DNA from: Agrobacterium vaccinii
Lineage (GTDB): Bacteria > Pseudomonadota > Alphaproteobacteria > Rhizobiales > Rhizobiaceae
DNA: 64,000 nt
Direction of reading: 5' to 3'
Assembly: GCF_021310995.1 (NCBI RefSeq)
Contig: NZ_CP054150.1
Coordinates: forward strand, 2,623,501-2,687,500
In this document: one piece after another, positions 1 through 8,073 of the stretch
Position numbering within the stretch: position 1 is the first letter of the stretch
Layout of the letters: every line of letters begins with the position of its first letter
Program-made: the position numbers and the translations under genes
The notes under the pieces: model-generated
Told to the model about the DNA's origin: nothing
Seen by the model: the letters and a program-made list of their open reading frames with translations, nothing else
Database searches by the model: none

Positions 1-684
1 GTTGCCCGAGACCACCGACACCGCGCCGAATTCACCCATCACGCGCGCATTGCACAGCACGACGCCGTAAAGCAGCGCCCATTTGATATTGGGCAGCGTG
101 ACGGAGAAGAAGGTGCGCCAGCCGGATGCGCCGAGCGAGGTCGCGGCCTCTTCCAGATCACGCCCCTGCGCCTGCATCAGCGGGATTAACTCGCGCGCCA
201 CGAAGGGTGCAGTGACGAACATGGAGGCCAGCACGATGCCAGGAAGCGCGAACAACACCTTGATGTCATACGCATTGAGGAGCGGACCGAGCAGCCCCTG
301 CAAGCCGTAGACGAAGAGATAGGCGACGCCGGCCACGATGGGTGAGATGGAGAAGGGAATCTCGATGATAACGAGCAGAAACCGCCTTCCCCAGAAATCG
401 AACTTGGTGATGGACCATGCCGCCGCGATACCGAACGCGGTGTTGATGGGCACGGCGATCAACGCCGTGATCACCGTCAGCAAGATGGCGTGGCGGGTAT
501 CGGGATGGCCAATGGTGGCGGTGAAAACCTTGACGCCCTGCGAGAAGGCCTCGACGCCGATGATGAGCAAGGGCGCGACGACGAGAAGCGCACCGATTAT
601 CAGAACGAACGCGATGAGCGAGCGGCGTACGAGGGGCGCGTCACCCACGCGGGGCGGCTTGCGGCGGGCGGAATGAGCACTCAT
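1..684 (-). CDS. cysW: Sulfate ABC transporter permease CysW (3' end outside window)
   Basis: Inner-membrane permease subunit that would pair with CysT to import sulfate or thiosulfate. Reading down from the ATG at 684, 228 codons stay open to the window edge, so the C-terminus is missing. The N-terminus is a charged stretch rich in Arg and Lys followed by several hydrophobic segments, and the visible end reads FGAVSVVSGN, the typical CysW/CysT motif after the EAA loop; the EAA loop itself appears as DLEEAATSLGASG. The ATG lies 3 bases after the cysT stop and has a GAGGAG ribosome site overlapping the end of cysT, so the two are translationally linked. A cysA ATPase gene would be expected next, beyond the left edge. 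Confidence 0.9.
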   Translation of the reverse strand, partial: MSAHSARRKPPRVGDAPLVRRSLIAFVLIIGALLVVAPLLIIGVEAFSQGVKVFTATIGHPDTRHAILLTVITALIAVPINTAFGIAAAWSITKFDFWGRRFLLVIIEIPFSISPIVAGVAYLFVYGLQGLLGPLLNAYDIKVLFALPGIVLASMFVTAPFVARELIPLMQAQGRDLEEAATSLGASGWRTFFSVTLPNIKWALLYGVVLCNARVMGEFGAVSVVSGN

Positions 685-687
685 CGG

Positions 688-1509
688 CTAGCTCCTCACC
701 GTATAGCGCAAGGCGCGTGTTTGTAGAAAATTGGTAACGGCGAGCATGACGAAAGCGGTGATCAGCAGCACGGAGGCGATGGCGGCGGCGGCCTGATAAT
801 CATATTCCTCCAGCCGGATGAAGACGAGAAGCGAGGTGATCTCGGTGGAAAACGGCTGGTTTCCGGCGATGAAGATGATGGCGCCGAACTCCCCCAGACT
901 GCGGGCAAAAGACAAGGAAATACCGGCAAGAATGGCAGGCGTCAGCAACGGCAGAATAACCTTGCAGAAGATTTCGAAGTCGGAGCCGCCGAGAGACTGC
1001 GCAGCCTCTTCCAGCGCCGGATCGAGGTCCTCCAGCACCGGCTGCACCGTGCGCACGATGAACGGCAGGCTGGTAAACGCCATCGCGACGATGATGCCGA
1101 GCGGGGTATAAGCGATCTTGATACCGGCATGGGCAAGGGCGGAGCCGAACCAGCCATTGCCGGCAAACAACGCGGTCAGCGCAATACCGGCGACCGCCGT
1201 GGGCAACGCGAAAGGAAGGTCCACGATGGCATCGACCAGACGCCAGCCGGGGAAGCGATAGCGGGTCAGCACCCAGGCCAGCGAAAGGCCGAACACAACA
1301 TTGAATATGGTCGCCACCAGCGCACAGAGCACGGTTACGCGGTAGCTGGCAACGGCGCGTGGAGACGACACGATGGCCCAGTATTCGGCAGGGCCGAGAC
1401 TTGCCGCCTTGAAGACGAGTGCGGCCAGCGGCAGGACGACGATGATGCCGACATACAGCAGAGTGACGCCGAGCGACAGTCGCAGCCCCGGCAAAACATT
1501 GCGTCTCAA
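688..1509 (-). CDS. cysT: Sulfate ABC transporter permease CysT (CysU)
   Basis: Membrane permease of the sulfate/thiosulfate importer, 273 residues, the usual length. It has about six hydrophobic segments, the family stretch LPFALPTAVAG near residue 100, and an EAA loop (LEEAAQSLGG) near residue 165 that docks on the CysA ATPase. The start taken is TTG at 1509: an in-frame TAG lies 12 bases upstream and a G-rich ribosome site (GGGGACGG) sits just before it, so no earlier start is possible. It lies between sbp and cysW on one strand, as in other proteobacterial sulfate operons. Confidence is high for family and role. Confidence 0.93.
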   Translation of the reverse strand: MRRNVLPGLRLSLGVTLLYVGIIVVLPLAALVFKAASLGPAEYWAIVSSPRAVASYRVTVLCALVATIFNVVFGLSLAWVLTRYRFPGWRLVDAIVDLPFALPTAVAGIALTALFAGNGWFGSALAHAGIKIAYTPLGIIVAMAFTSLPFIVRTVQPVLEDLDPALEEAAQSLGGSDFEIFCKVILPLLTPAILAGISLSFARSLGEFGAIIFIAGNQPFSTEITSLLVFIRLEEYDYQAAAAIASVLLITAFVMLAVTNFLQTRALRYTVRS

Positions 1510-1583
1510 ACCCGTCCCCTATCATGCCAAAGCGACCCGGTGGGAGGCCCAGCCGGGTCGACGTTCTCTCAACCAATCAGCGA

Positions 1584-2570
1584 TTAACGGTTGCCGTAAA
1601 GCGTATCAAGCACGGCGCCAGACGCGAAGTGTTCTTTCTGGATTTTATCCCAGCCACCGAAGACGTCGTTGACGTTGACGAGGCGGATGTCCGGGAACTG
1701 ATCCTTGAACTCAGCCGTGACCTTTTGATCGTGCACGCGGTGACCGAACTGCGCGGCGATGCGCTGGCCTTCCTCGGTATAGAGGAAATCGAGATAGGAC
1801 TTCGCCAGATCGCGGGAGCCGCGTTTGTCCACGACCTTATCGACGACGGCGACCGGAAATTCTGAGAGAAGGCTGACGGAGGGAACGACGCTCTCAAACT
1901 TGTCGGTGCCATATTGCTTGGCGATGCCGCGTGTTTCAGCCTCGAAGGTGATCAGCACGTCGCCGACTTCGCGCTCGACAAAGGTCGTCGTTGCTGCGCG
2001 GCCTCCGGTATCGAAGACGGGCGTGTTGGCGAACACCTTCTTGATGAACTCCTGAACCTTGGCGTCGTCGTTGTTGAACTTTTCCTTGGCGAAGGCGGTC
2101 GCGGCCAGATAGGTATAACGGGCGTTGCCAGATGTCTTCGGGTTCGGGAAAACCAGCTTCACATCATCCCTCACAAGATCGTCCCAATCCTTAATATTCT
2201 TGGGGTTTCCGGCGCGCACGAGGAAGGACGGGAAGGAATAGAAGGGCGATGCATCGTTGGCGAAACTCTTCTTCCAATCGGCTGAAACGAAGCCCTGCTT
2301 CACGAGAAAGTCGATATCGGTGACCTGATTGAACGTGACAACGTCGGCCTCGAGACCTTCGACAATAGCGCGCGCCTGCTTGGACGTTCCGGCATGCGAC
2401 TGGTCGATGGTGACGCCCGGATGCGCCTTGATGAAGGCTTCGTTTTCTGCCGCAAAAACTTCACGCGCAACGTCGTAGGAAGCATTCAAAAGCGTTTTCG
2501 GCTCCTGCGCAAAGGCAGATGTGGACAGAAGCGTTGCCAGAGCAGCGCCGATAAGCAAGACCCGTTTCAT
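1584..2570 (-). CDS. sbp: Periplasmic sulfate-binding protein
   Basis: Solute-binding component of the sulfate ABC importer, 328 residues from the ATG at 2570. The first ~21 residues form a Sec signal peptide (MKRVLLIGAALATLLSTS then AFAQ). Mature-protein motifs of the Sbp/CysP family are visible: LLNASYDVAR near residue 25, SHAGTSKQARA near 55, and NPKTSGNARY near 140. A G-rich ribosome site lies directly upstream of this ATG, and the longer reading frame (to 2654) lacks one and would bury the signal peptide. It is the first gene of the sbp-cysT-cysW set, with 74 bases before cysT. Whether sulfate or thiosulfate is preferred cannot be read from the sequence. Confidence 0.92.
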   Translation of the reverse strand: MKRVLLIGAALATLLSTSAFAQEPKTLLNASYDVAREVFAAENEAFIKAHPGVTIDQSHAGTSKQARAIVEGLEADVVTFNQVTDIDFLVKQGFVSADWKKSFANDASPFYSFPSFLVRAGNPKNIKDWDDLVRDDVKLVFPNPKTSGNARYTYLAATAFAKEKFNNDDAKVQEFIKKVFANTPVFDTGGRAATTTFVEREVGDVLITFEAETRGIAKQYGTDKFESVVPSVSLLSEFPVAVVDKVVDKRGSRDLAKSYLDFLYTEEGQRIAAQFGHRVHDQKVTAEFKDQFPDIRLVNVNDVFGGWDKIQKEHFASGAVLDTLYGNR

Positions 2571-2715
2571 GAAACCCCCGGAATGTCGATTGGTGGGCAA
2601 CATACGAGACGTGTCCATCAACCACGAGAAACGGCGCTCCTGATCACCGTGCATTGCGAGATTTTTTTGCTACCCATGGGCGATATGGTGGAGATATGTT
2701 GCGCGCGGTCAGGCG

Positions 2716-3789
2716 TCAGTCTTTGCGATCGGCAAACAGCTTCGGCTCGACAGGCTGGAAATATCGCTCAAGAGATGCGGCTTCGACGTCCGAAAGCGTT
2801 GCCGGTTCCCACTTCGGGTTCCGGTCCTTGTCGATGAGCGCTGCGCGCACGCCCTCGTAGAAGTCATGATTTCTCAGCACCTCGCAGCCTGCGGCAAACT
2901 CCCGCTCCAGACACGTCATCAGGCTGGCACTCTCCCTCCCCTGCCTCAAAAGCCGAAGTGTCAGGATCAGGCTTGTGGGAGAACGTGTATTTAGAGTTGC
3001 AAGCGTTTCCTGAGCAAAGGCTCTGCTGTCGCGCGACAGCGCGTCCAAGATTTCCTGCACCGTGTCGAAGTGAAAGGCGGCATCGATGCGCTGTCTCTCG
3101 GCAGCCAGAAATCCAGCCGTTGCGGGCCTGCTGGACATGCTTTCAATGACACCGCCGACATCGGCTGAGAAGGCCACGCCCGACAGGGCTTCTATCAGGT
3201 CCGGTAGTCGGTCCGAGGTGATGTGATAGTCGGCAAGACCGGCAAAGATGGCGTCCGCCGCGCCGATTTCCCGCCCCGTCAGTCCCAGCCATGTTCCCGT
3301 TTCACCCGGAGCCTTGGGAAGCAGCCATGTGGCGCCGACATCGGGGAAATAGCCGATAGCCGTTTCCGGCATGGCAAGGCGGGTTCGTTCCGTGACGATG
3401 CGGTAGCGTCCATGCGCCGATATGCCGACGCCGCCACCCATGACGATACCATCCATGAAAGCGACAAAAGGTTTTGAATAGCGCGAGATGGCTTCGTTCA
3501 GCGGAAACTCGTCGCGCCAGAAGCGGGTGCGGTCCACTTCGTTTGCCGCGCGGGCCTCGAAGATCAGCCGCACATCGCCACCGGCGCAAAGGCCGCGCGG
3601 TCCTTCGCCACACAGGATGACACAGACGATGTCCGAATCGCGCAGGAAGAGATCGAGCCCGGCTTTCATGCCTGAGACCATGGCTTCGTTGAGACTGTTG
3701 ATCGCCTTGGGCCGGTTCAGGCGGATCAGTCCGACGCTGCCGCGTTTCTCCAGAATAATTTCATCCGTCGCCAGATCGTCCCGCATCAT
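2716..3789 (-). CDS. 3-hydroxyisobutyryl-CoA hydrolase (enoyl-CoA hydratase family)
   Basis: Crotonase-fold enzyme, 357 residues, probably cleaving 3-hydroxyisobutyryl-CoA in valine breakdown. Length fits this subgroup rather than the ~260-residue enoyl-CoA hydratases. Diagnostic motifs are LNRPKAINSL near residue 25, the oxyanion-hole stretch GLCAGGDV near 68, GGGVGIS near 115, and AIGYFPDVGATW near 145, the last typical of the hydrolase (HIBCH) clade. Two consecutive ATGs (3789, 3786) follow GGGAGG; either may be used. The gene stands alone, so substrate assignment rests on family only; other acyl-CoA substrates remain possible. Confidence 0.82.
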   Translation of the reverse strand: MMRDDLATDEIILEKRGSVGLIRLNRPKAINSLNEAMVSGMKAGLDLFLRDSDIVCVILCGEGPRGLCAGGDVRLIFEARAANEVDRTRFWRDEFPLNEAISRYSKPFVAFMDGIVMGGGVGISAHGRYRIVTERTRLAMPETAIGYFPDVGATWLLPKAPGETGTWLGLTGREIGAADAIFAGLADYHITSDRLPDLIEALSGVAFSADVGGVIESMSSRPATAGFLAAERQRIDAAFHFDTVQEILDALSRDSRAFAQETLATLNTRSPTSLILTLRLLRQGRESASLMTCLEREFAAGCEVLRNHDFYEGVRAALIDKDRNPKWEPATLSDVEAASLERYFQPVEPKLFADRKD

Positions 3790-4066
3790 GCCTCCCAACA
3801 CTTAACTGACGCCAATGTGAGGCTCTCTACGAGATCACGCAACATTTATCGCGTCGCAGCGAAACAGGATGCCCGATTTATCGTTGATTATACGTCGCAA
3901 ATGACAACCATAGCGTTCTTGCAGTGCAGCAATTTAACTTGACGCAAGAGCTAATATTGGCATGTAATAGTTTGGCAGAATACCGGCGCCGATCCTGTCC
4001 AGCGTTCCAGCCGGGACCATACAGACGCAACCCTAGCGGGCGATGACGTAGTAACGGGAGAATGAC

Positions 4067-4303
4067 ATGCAGGTTTCACCACAAGACTGGATTAGCAAGA
4101 GAGCCTATACCCTTTGGGAGAGCGAAGGCCATCCGCACGGACGCGATGCGGATCACTGGGAACAGGCAAAGAACGAATATGCATTGCTGGAAAATTCCAA
4201 GGCCACGAAACCGGCGCACCGGAAGAAATCCGAAGTGAAGGTCGCAAGTCTCGACGAAAAAGCCAAACCAAAGGCACGCGCGCGCAAAAGCGCAACGACG
4301 TAA
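4067..4303 (+). CDS. DUF2934 small basic protein
   Basis: A 78-residue protein. The N-terminal half matches the DUF2934 pattern: a helix beginning ISKRAYTLWESEGHPHGRD and ending DHWEQAKNEY. The C-terminal half is a Lys/Arg/Ala-rich tail (KPKARARKSATT), suggesting contact with nucleic acid or a flexible tail. The function of the family is unknown. The ATG is preceded by GGGAGA. The gene stands alone and is followed by a bidirectional terminator shared with the convergent gene at 4396. I saw no stress-type promoter in the 277 bases upstream. Confidence 0.8.
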   Translation: MQVSPQDWISKRAYTLWESEGHPHGRDADHWEQAKNEYALLENSKATKPAHRKKSEVKVASLDEKAKPKARARKSATT

Positions 4304-4351
4304 GCATCCTCCCCAGGCGTCGGCGACTGATCACTCAAACTGAACGTAGTA

Positions 4352-4380
4352 AAAAGCCCCGACAAGCGGGGCTTTTCCAG
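4352..4380. terminator. Bidirectional intrinsic terminator
   Basis: A perfect inverted repeat AAAAGCCCC / GGGGCTTTT (4352-4360 and 4368-4376) with a short loop and A/T runs on both sides. It lies between the convergent DUF2934 gene and the carboxynorspermidine dehydrogenase gene, so it can end both transcripts. Confidence 0.88.
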
Positions 4381-4395
4381 TCTTTATACAGACGA

Positions 4396-5634
4396 TCAGA
4401 ACGTCAAAGCGCGGTCGCCGTTCTCATCCTTGATGCGGCTTGGAAGACCGATGCGGTTCAGGATATTCAGGAACGGCTGTGGTGGAAGTTCTTCCACATT
4501 GGCCATCTGCTTCACATCCCACTCGCCCGTCGCAATCAGCATGGCGGCGGCAACCGGCGGAACGCCTGCGGTGTAGGAAATGCCCTGTGAGCCGACTTCA
4601 TTGTACGCGTCCTTGTGGTCCGCCACGTTGTAGATGAAGACCTCGGTTTCCTTGCCGTCCTTGATGCCCTTGACGACATCGCCGATGCAGGTCTTGCCGA
4701 CGTAATCGGGAGCCAGCGATGATGGATCGGGCAGCACGGCCTTGACGACCTTCAGCGGAACGACTTCCAGACCTTCTGCCGTCTTAACCGGCTTTTCGGA
4801 GAGAAGTCCGAGGTTCTTCAGCACGGTGAAGACGTTGATGTAGTGGTCACCAAAGCCCATCCAGAAACGCACATCGGCACCGTCCATGTTCTTGGACAGC
4901 GAATGCACTTCGTCGTGTCCTGTCATATAGGCCTTCTGCTTGCCGACGACCGGCAGGTCGAATTCCTGACCGACTTCGAACATCTGGTTCGTCTGCCACT
5001 GGTTGTTCTGCCAGGAATAGACGACGCCGGTAAATTCGCGGAAATTGATCTCAGGGTCGAAATTGGTCGAGAACCAGCGACCATGGCTACCGGCATTGAT
5101 ATCGACGATATCGACCGAGGTGACCTTGTCGAAATACTCATCCTTGGCCAAGCGCGCATAGGCGTTGACCACGCCCGGATCAAAGCCGACGCCGAGAATG
5201 GCGGTGACGCCCTTTTCCTTGCACTCGGCGGCGCGCTGCCACTCGTAGTTTCCGTACCAGGGCGGATTTTCGCAAATCTTGGTCGGATCCTCATGGATCG
5301 CCGTATCCATATAGGCAACGCCTGTGTCCATGCAGGCACGAAGAACGGACATGTTGACGAAGGCAGAACCGACATTGATGACGATCTGCACGCCGGTTTT
5401 CACGATCAAGGCCTTCGTCGCCTCGATATCCATCGCGTCAAGCGCATGGGCTTCAAGCTTTACGTCTGTCTTGAGGCTCTTCTTTTCGCGTACGGACTCG
5501 ACAATCTTGCGGCACTTTTCCAAAGTTCGCGACGCAATATGAATGTCTCCCAATACATCGCTGTTCTGGGCGCACTTATGCGCCACGACCTGTGCCACGC
5601 CACCGGCGCCGATGATGAGAACGTTCTTCTTCAT
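4396..5634 (-). CDS. Carboxynorspermidine/carboxyspermidine dehydrogenase (saccharopine dehydrogenase family)
   Basis: Reductive condensation enzyme of the alternative spermidine route: it joins aspartate semialdehyde to putrescine (or diaminopropane) using NADPH, giving carboxyspermidine. The protein has 412 residues from the ATG at 5634; a Rossmann motif GAGGVAQVVAHK occupies residues ~9-20, and the stretch GFDPGVVNAYARLA near residue 150 is typical of this branch of the saccharopine dehydrogenase family. A GGAGG lies 11 bases before the start. It is 92 bases downstream of nspC, the decarboxylase for its product, which is what separates it from true saccharopine dehydrogenases of lysine metabolism. 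Confidence in the pathway is high because of the pairing. Confidence 0.9.
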   Translation of the reverse strand: MKKNVLIIGAGGVAQVVAHKCAQNSDVLGDIHIASRTLEKCRKIVESVREKKSLKTDVKLEAHALDAMDIEATKALIVKTGVQIVINVGSAFVNMSVLRACMDTGVAYMDTAIHEDPTKICENPPWYGNYEWQRAAECKEKGVTAILGVGFDPGVVNAYARLAKDEYFDKVTSVDIVDINAGSHGRWFSTNFDPEINFREFTGVVYSWQNNQWQTNQMFEVGQEFDLPVVGKQKAYMTGHDEVHSLSKNMDGADVRFWMGFGDHYINVFTVLKNLGLLSEKPVKTAEGLEVVPLKVVKAVLPDPSSLAPDYVGKTCIGDVVKGIKDGKETEVFIYNVADHKDAYNEVGSQGISYTAGVPPVAAAMLIATGEWDVKQMANVEELPPQPFLNILNRIGLPSRIKDENGDRALTF

Positions 5635-5726
5635 TTCAGGTGATGCCTCCTTTTCCCCGCAGGGATGAGTTTGGTTGATGGAAGGAAGCAGACGTTCTGC
5701 CCCCACCCCTTTGTTTCGGTCGTGCT

Positions 5727-6824
5727 TTACGACAGGCTTTGCTGGAAATCCGCAAAGTCGAATTCGCGGACGGCGCGGACAGTGCCGTCCAGTTCCTTAA
5801 TGGCGATTGTCGGCATTTTCACGCCGTTGAACCAGTTTTTCTTGACCATGGTGTAACCGGCAGTGTCCTGGAAGGACACGCGGTCGCCCACCTTCAGTTC
5901 GTTCTCGAAGCGAAACTCGCCGAACACGTCACCCGCCAGGCAGGACTTACCACAGACCATGTAAGCGTGGTCGCCCTCGTTGGGAGAGACCTTGGCCGTT
6001 TCGCGGTAGATCAAAAGATCGAGCAAATGCGCTTCGATCGAGCTGTCGACGATGGCAAGATTCTTGCCGTTGAACAGCGTGTCGAGAACGGTCGTCTCCA
6101 AGGTCGTGCTCTTGGTGATCGAGGCTTCACCGGGCTCCAGATAGACCTGAACGCCGTATTTTTCAGAGAATTCCTTAAGACGATCGCAGAAGCGATCGAC
6201 AGGGTAATTGTCACCGGTAAAGTGGATGCCGCCGCCAAGGCTGACCCATTCCGCCCGCGACAGGAGCGTGCCGAAGCGCTCTTCGATCTGCCCCAGCATG
6301 CGGTCGAAAAGTTCGAAATCGCCGTTTTCGCAGTTGTTGTGGATCATGAAGCCGGAGATGCGATCCATCACCTTCTCGACCTTGGCCACATCCCACTCGC
6401 CCAGACGGCTGAACGGGCGTGCCGGATCGGCCAGATCGAAGGTGGATGAACTGACCTGCGGATTGAGGCGAAGACCACGGGTGATATCAGACGCCTTGTC
6501 CGCGAAGCGCTCAAGCTGGCCGATAGAGTTGAAGATGATCTTGTCCGCGTTTGAGATGACCTCGTTGATCTCGTAATCGGCATAGGCCACGCTGTAGGCA
6601 TGGGTTTCGCCGCCGAATTTTTCGCGACCGAGGCGCACTTCGTAGAGCGACGACGACGTCGTGCCATCCATGTATTGCGACATGAAATCGAACACCGACC
6701 ACGTGGCAAAGCACTTCAATGCCAGAAGCGCCTTGGCACCGGATTTTTCGCGCACATAGGCAATTTTCTCCATGTTGCGCAGGAGCTTCGTCTTGTCGAT
6801 CAGATAATAGGGCGTTTGCAGCAT
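5727..6824 (-). CDS. nspC: Carboxynorspermidine/carboxyspermidine decarboxylase
   Basis: PLP-dependent fold-III (alanine racemase-like) decarboxylase, 365 residues, producing spermidine from carboxyspermidine. The likely Schiff-base lysine is Lys37 in LLALKCFATW. Later landmarks are the glycine-rich phosphate-binding stretch SLGGGIHFTG near residue 210, EPGEAS near 245, and CGKSCLAGDVFGE near 305, which includes the cysteine of the second subunit's active site. The start is the ATG at 6824; the reading frame extends upstream to 6908 but those residues are unlike the family. It is the first gene of a two-gene operon with the dehydrogenase. Together they replace the S-adenosylmethionine-dependent spermidine synthase route. 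Confidence 0.92.
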   Translation of the reverse strand: MLQTPYYLIDKTKLLRNMEKIAYVREKSGAKALLALKCFATWSVFDFMSQYMDGTTSSSLYEVRLGREKFGGETHAYSVAYADYEINEVISNADKIIFNSIGQLERFADKASDITRGLRLNPQVSSSTFDLADPARPFSRLGEWDVAKVEKVMDRISGFMIHNNCENGDFELFDRMLGQIEERFGTLLSRAEWVSLGGGIHFTGDNYPVDRFCDRLKEFSEKYGVQVYLEPGEASITKSTTLETTVLDTLFNGKNLAIVDSSIEAHLLDLLIYRETAKVSPNEGDHAYMVCGKSCLAGDVFGEFRFENELKVGDRVSFQDTAGYTMVKKNWFNGVKMPTIAIKELDGTVRAVREFDFADFQQSLS

Positions 6825-6967
6825 CGTTCGGTCACGTCGTTCTGTAATGGAAGGGAAGTTCACACGTCTTGTGACGGGCCTTATAGGATGCTTGTGACAG
6901 GAAAACAAACCCGCAGCCCAGATTCAGCAAGAGAGTCGTTTTTTCCCCAACCAGGCGGCAAAGCTGC

Positions 6968-6992
6968 GGAACCAAACTCTAATGAAGGCGTT
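6968..6992 (+). promoter_or_regulatory. EcfG (general stress sigma factor) promoter for the DUF883 pair
   Basis: GGAAC at 6968-6972, a 16-base spacer, and CGTT at 6989-6992, an exact match to the alphaproteobacterial EcfG consensus GGAAC-N16/17-CGTT. It points at the DUF883 gene, whose ATG is at 7176, implying a leader of about 175 bases, longer than for the other sites in this window. The 351-base gap between nspC and the DUF883 gene holds no other feature that I can support apart from a small GAGCC/GGCTC dyad near 7008-7023. Confidence 0.75.
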
Positions 6993-7175
6993 TTGGAACT
7001 ACGCGTGAGCCGTCAAAGGCTCGAAGCGGGAGCAACCGAGGCGACAAGGGGACCGGGCAAAAAGGGGTATCTCAGAATAAGCCGAACACTGTTCAGCGTC
7101 TTGGACACCTCAGACTAGTTTCCCAGCTTCTTCACCAACCGCAATTTTGAAAACCACCTCAGAAAAGGAAATATC

Positions 7176-7517
7176 ATGGCGACGGTTCGCAACGTGGAAG
7201 ACGAAGTACGTAAGGTCGTGGACAGTGGCGATGCAGCGGAAGTATCCGCACAGCTGGCTCAGTTGCGTGAAGATCTTGCCAACCTTGCAGGCAGCGTGAA
7301 AGCGCTTGGCGCTGGCGTTTCCTCGGAAGTGAAGGCACGCGCATCGCACGTTGCCGACGAAGCCATTGCTGCCGGTGAAGAAACCGTCGACAAGGTTCGT
7401 CACGAAATCCAGTCGCTCAACGATAACCTTTCCTATCAGGTTCAGAAGAACCCGCTTCAGGCATTGGGCATCGCGGCAGCCGCCGGTTTCCTGATCGCTA
7501 TCGTCACACGGCGCTAA
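7176..7517 (+). CDS. DUF883 (ElaB/YqjD-like) membrane-anchored stress protein
   Basis: A 113-residue protein: an amphipathic, probably coiled-coil region over residues 1-85 rich in Ala/Glu/Val, then one C-terminal transmembrane segment (about 94-109, LGIAAAAGFLIAIV) ending in TRR. This layout is that of the ElaB/YqjD/DUF883 family; E. coli YqjD is reported to tether ribosomes to the inner membrane in stationary phase. AAAGGA precedes the ATG. The gene is followed after 9 bases by a YqjE-like gene, the same pairing as yqjD-yqjE in enterobacteria. An exact EcfG promoter upstream suggests general-stress control. Ribosome tethering here is an inference. Confidence 0.82.
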   Translation: MATVRNVEDEVRKVVDSGDAAEVSAQLAQLREDLANLAGSVKALGAGVSSEVKARASHVADEAIAAGEETVDKVRHEIQSLNDNLSYQVQKNPLQALGIAAAAGFLIAIVTRR

Positions 7518-7526
7518 GGCAGCACC

Positions 7527-7946
7527 ATGATTCAAGCGCTGCTGCTCTACATCGCAGACACCCAGCGAGAGGGTCAACTCGTCACACGCCGCATCAAGAC
7601 CAAGCTCCTGCTCTGGAGCTTGGCTGGCGTGTTCTTCGCAATTGCCTTCATCGCGGCACTGATCGGCGGTTCGATCTATCTTGCGAAGGAACTGGGTGCC
7701 GGTCCGGCGGCGCTGGTCATTGCGGGCGTTTCGTTCCTGTTGGGCGTTATCATGCTCATCACCCTGGCGATCATGCGCAGGCCACGGGTCTATGCAACGC
7801 GCCCGGTTCTGCCCCTCGCGGCTGCACCCATTGCCGCACAGGCGATGATTGGCGGCGCGATTGGAAAACGACCGTTTACCTCGCTTCTGACCGCGATGGC
7901 CATTGGCTTCATCGCGACCCGGACGTCGCTGAGAAAAAAGAAATAA
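7527..7946 (+). CDS. YqjE-like / putative holin-superfamily inner-membrane protein
   Basis: A 139-residue protein with two strong transmembrane segments (about residues 28-52 and 58-82), a Pro/Ala-rich stretch, and a basic C-terminus ending RKKK. The double-hairpin layout and the position directly after a DUF883 gene match the YqjE / phage-holin-like superfamily. A weak AAGGCAG ribosome site precedes the ATG 9 bases after the DUF883 stop, so the two are co-transcribed. A strong terminator follows. Function is not known beyond membrane location and likely stress induction with its partner. Confidence 0.78.
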   Translation: MIQALLLYIADTQREGQLVTRRIKTKLLLWSLAGVFFAIAFIAALIGGSIYLAKELGAGPAALVIAGVSFLLGVIMLITLAIMRRPRVYATRPVLPLAAAPIAAQAMIGGAIGKRPFTSLLTAMAIGFIATRTSLRKKK

Positions 7947-7957
7947 TGCCATCTGAG

Positions 7958-7990
7958 AGCCGCCTCTTAAACGAGGCGGCTTTCTTTTTT
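7958..7990 (+). terminator. Intrinsic terminator after the DUF883/YqjE pair
   Basis: Perfect stem AGCCGCCTC / GAGGCGGCT (7958-7966 and 7973-7981) followed by a T-rich run. It ends the two-gene stress operon before galE. Confidence 0.9.
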
Positions 7991-8073
7991 CATCCACGAT
8001 AATTTCCTCTGCCCTTCTGTCGACAAAATGTTACGCAGTCTCCCGACACATCTTTAAATGGAGAGATTGCTGG

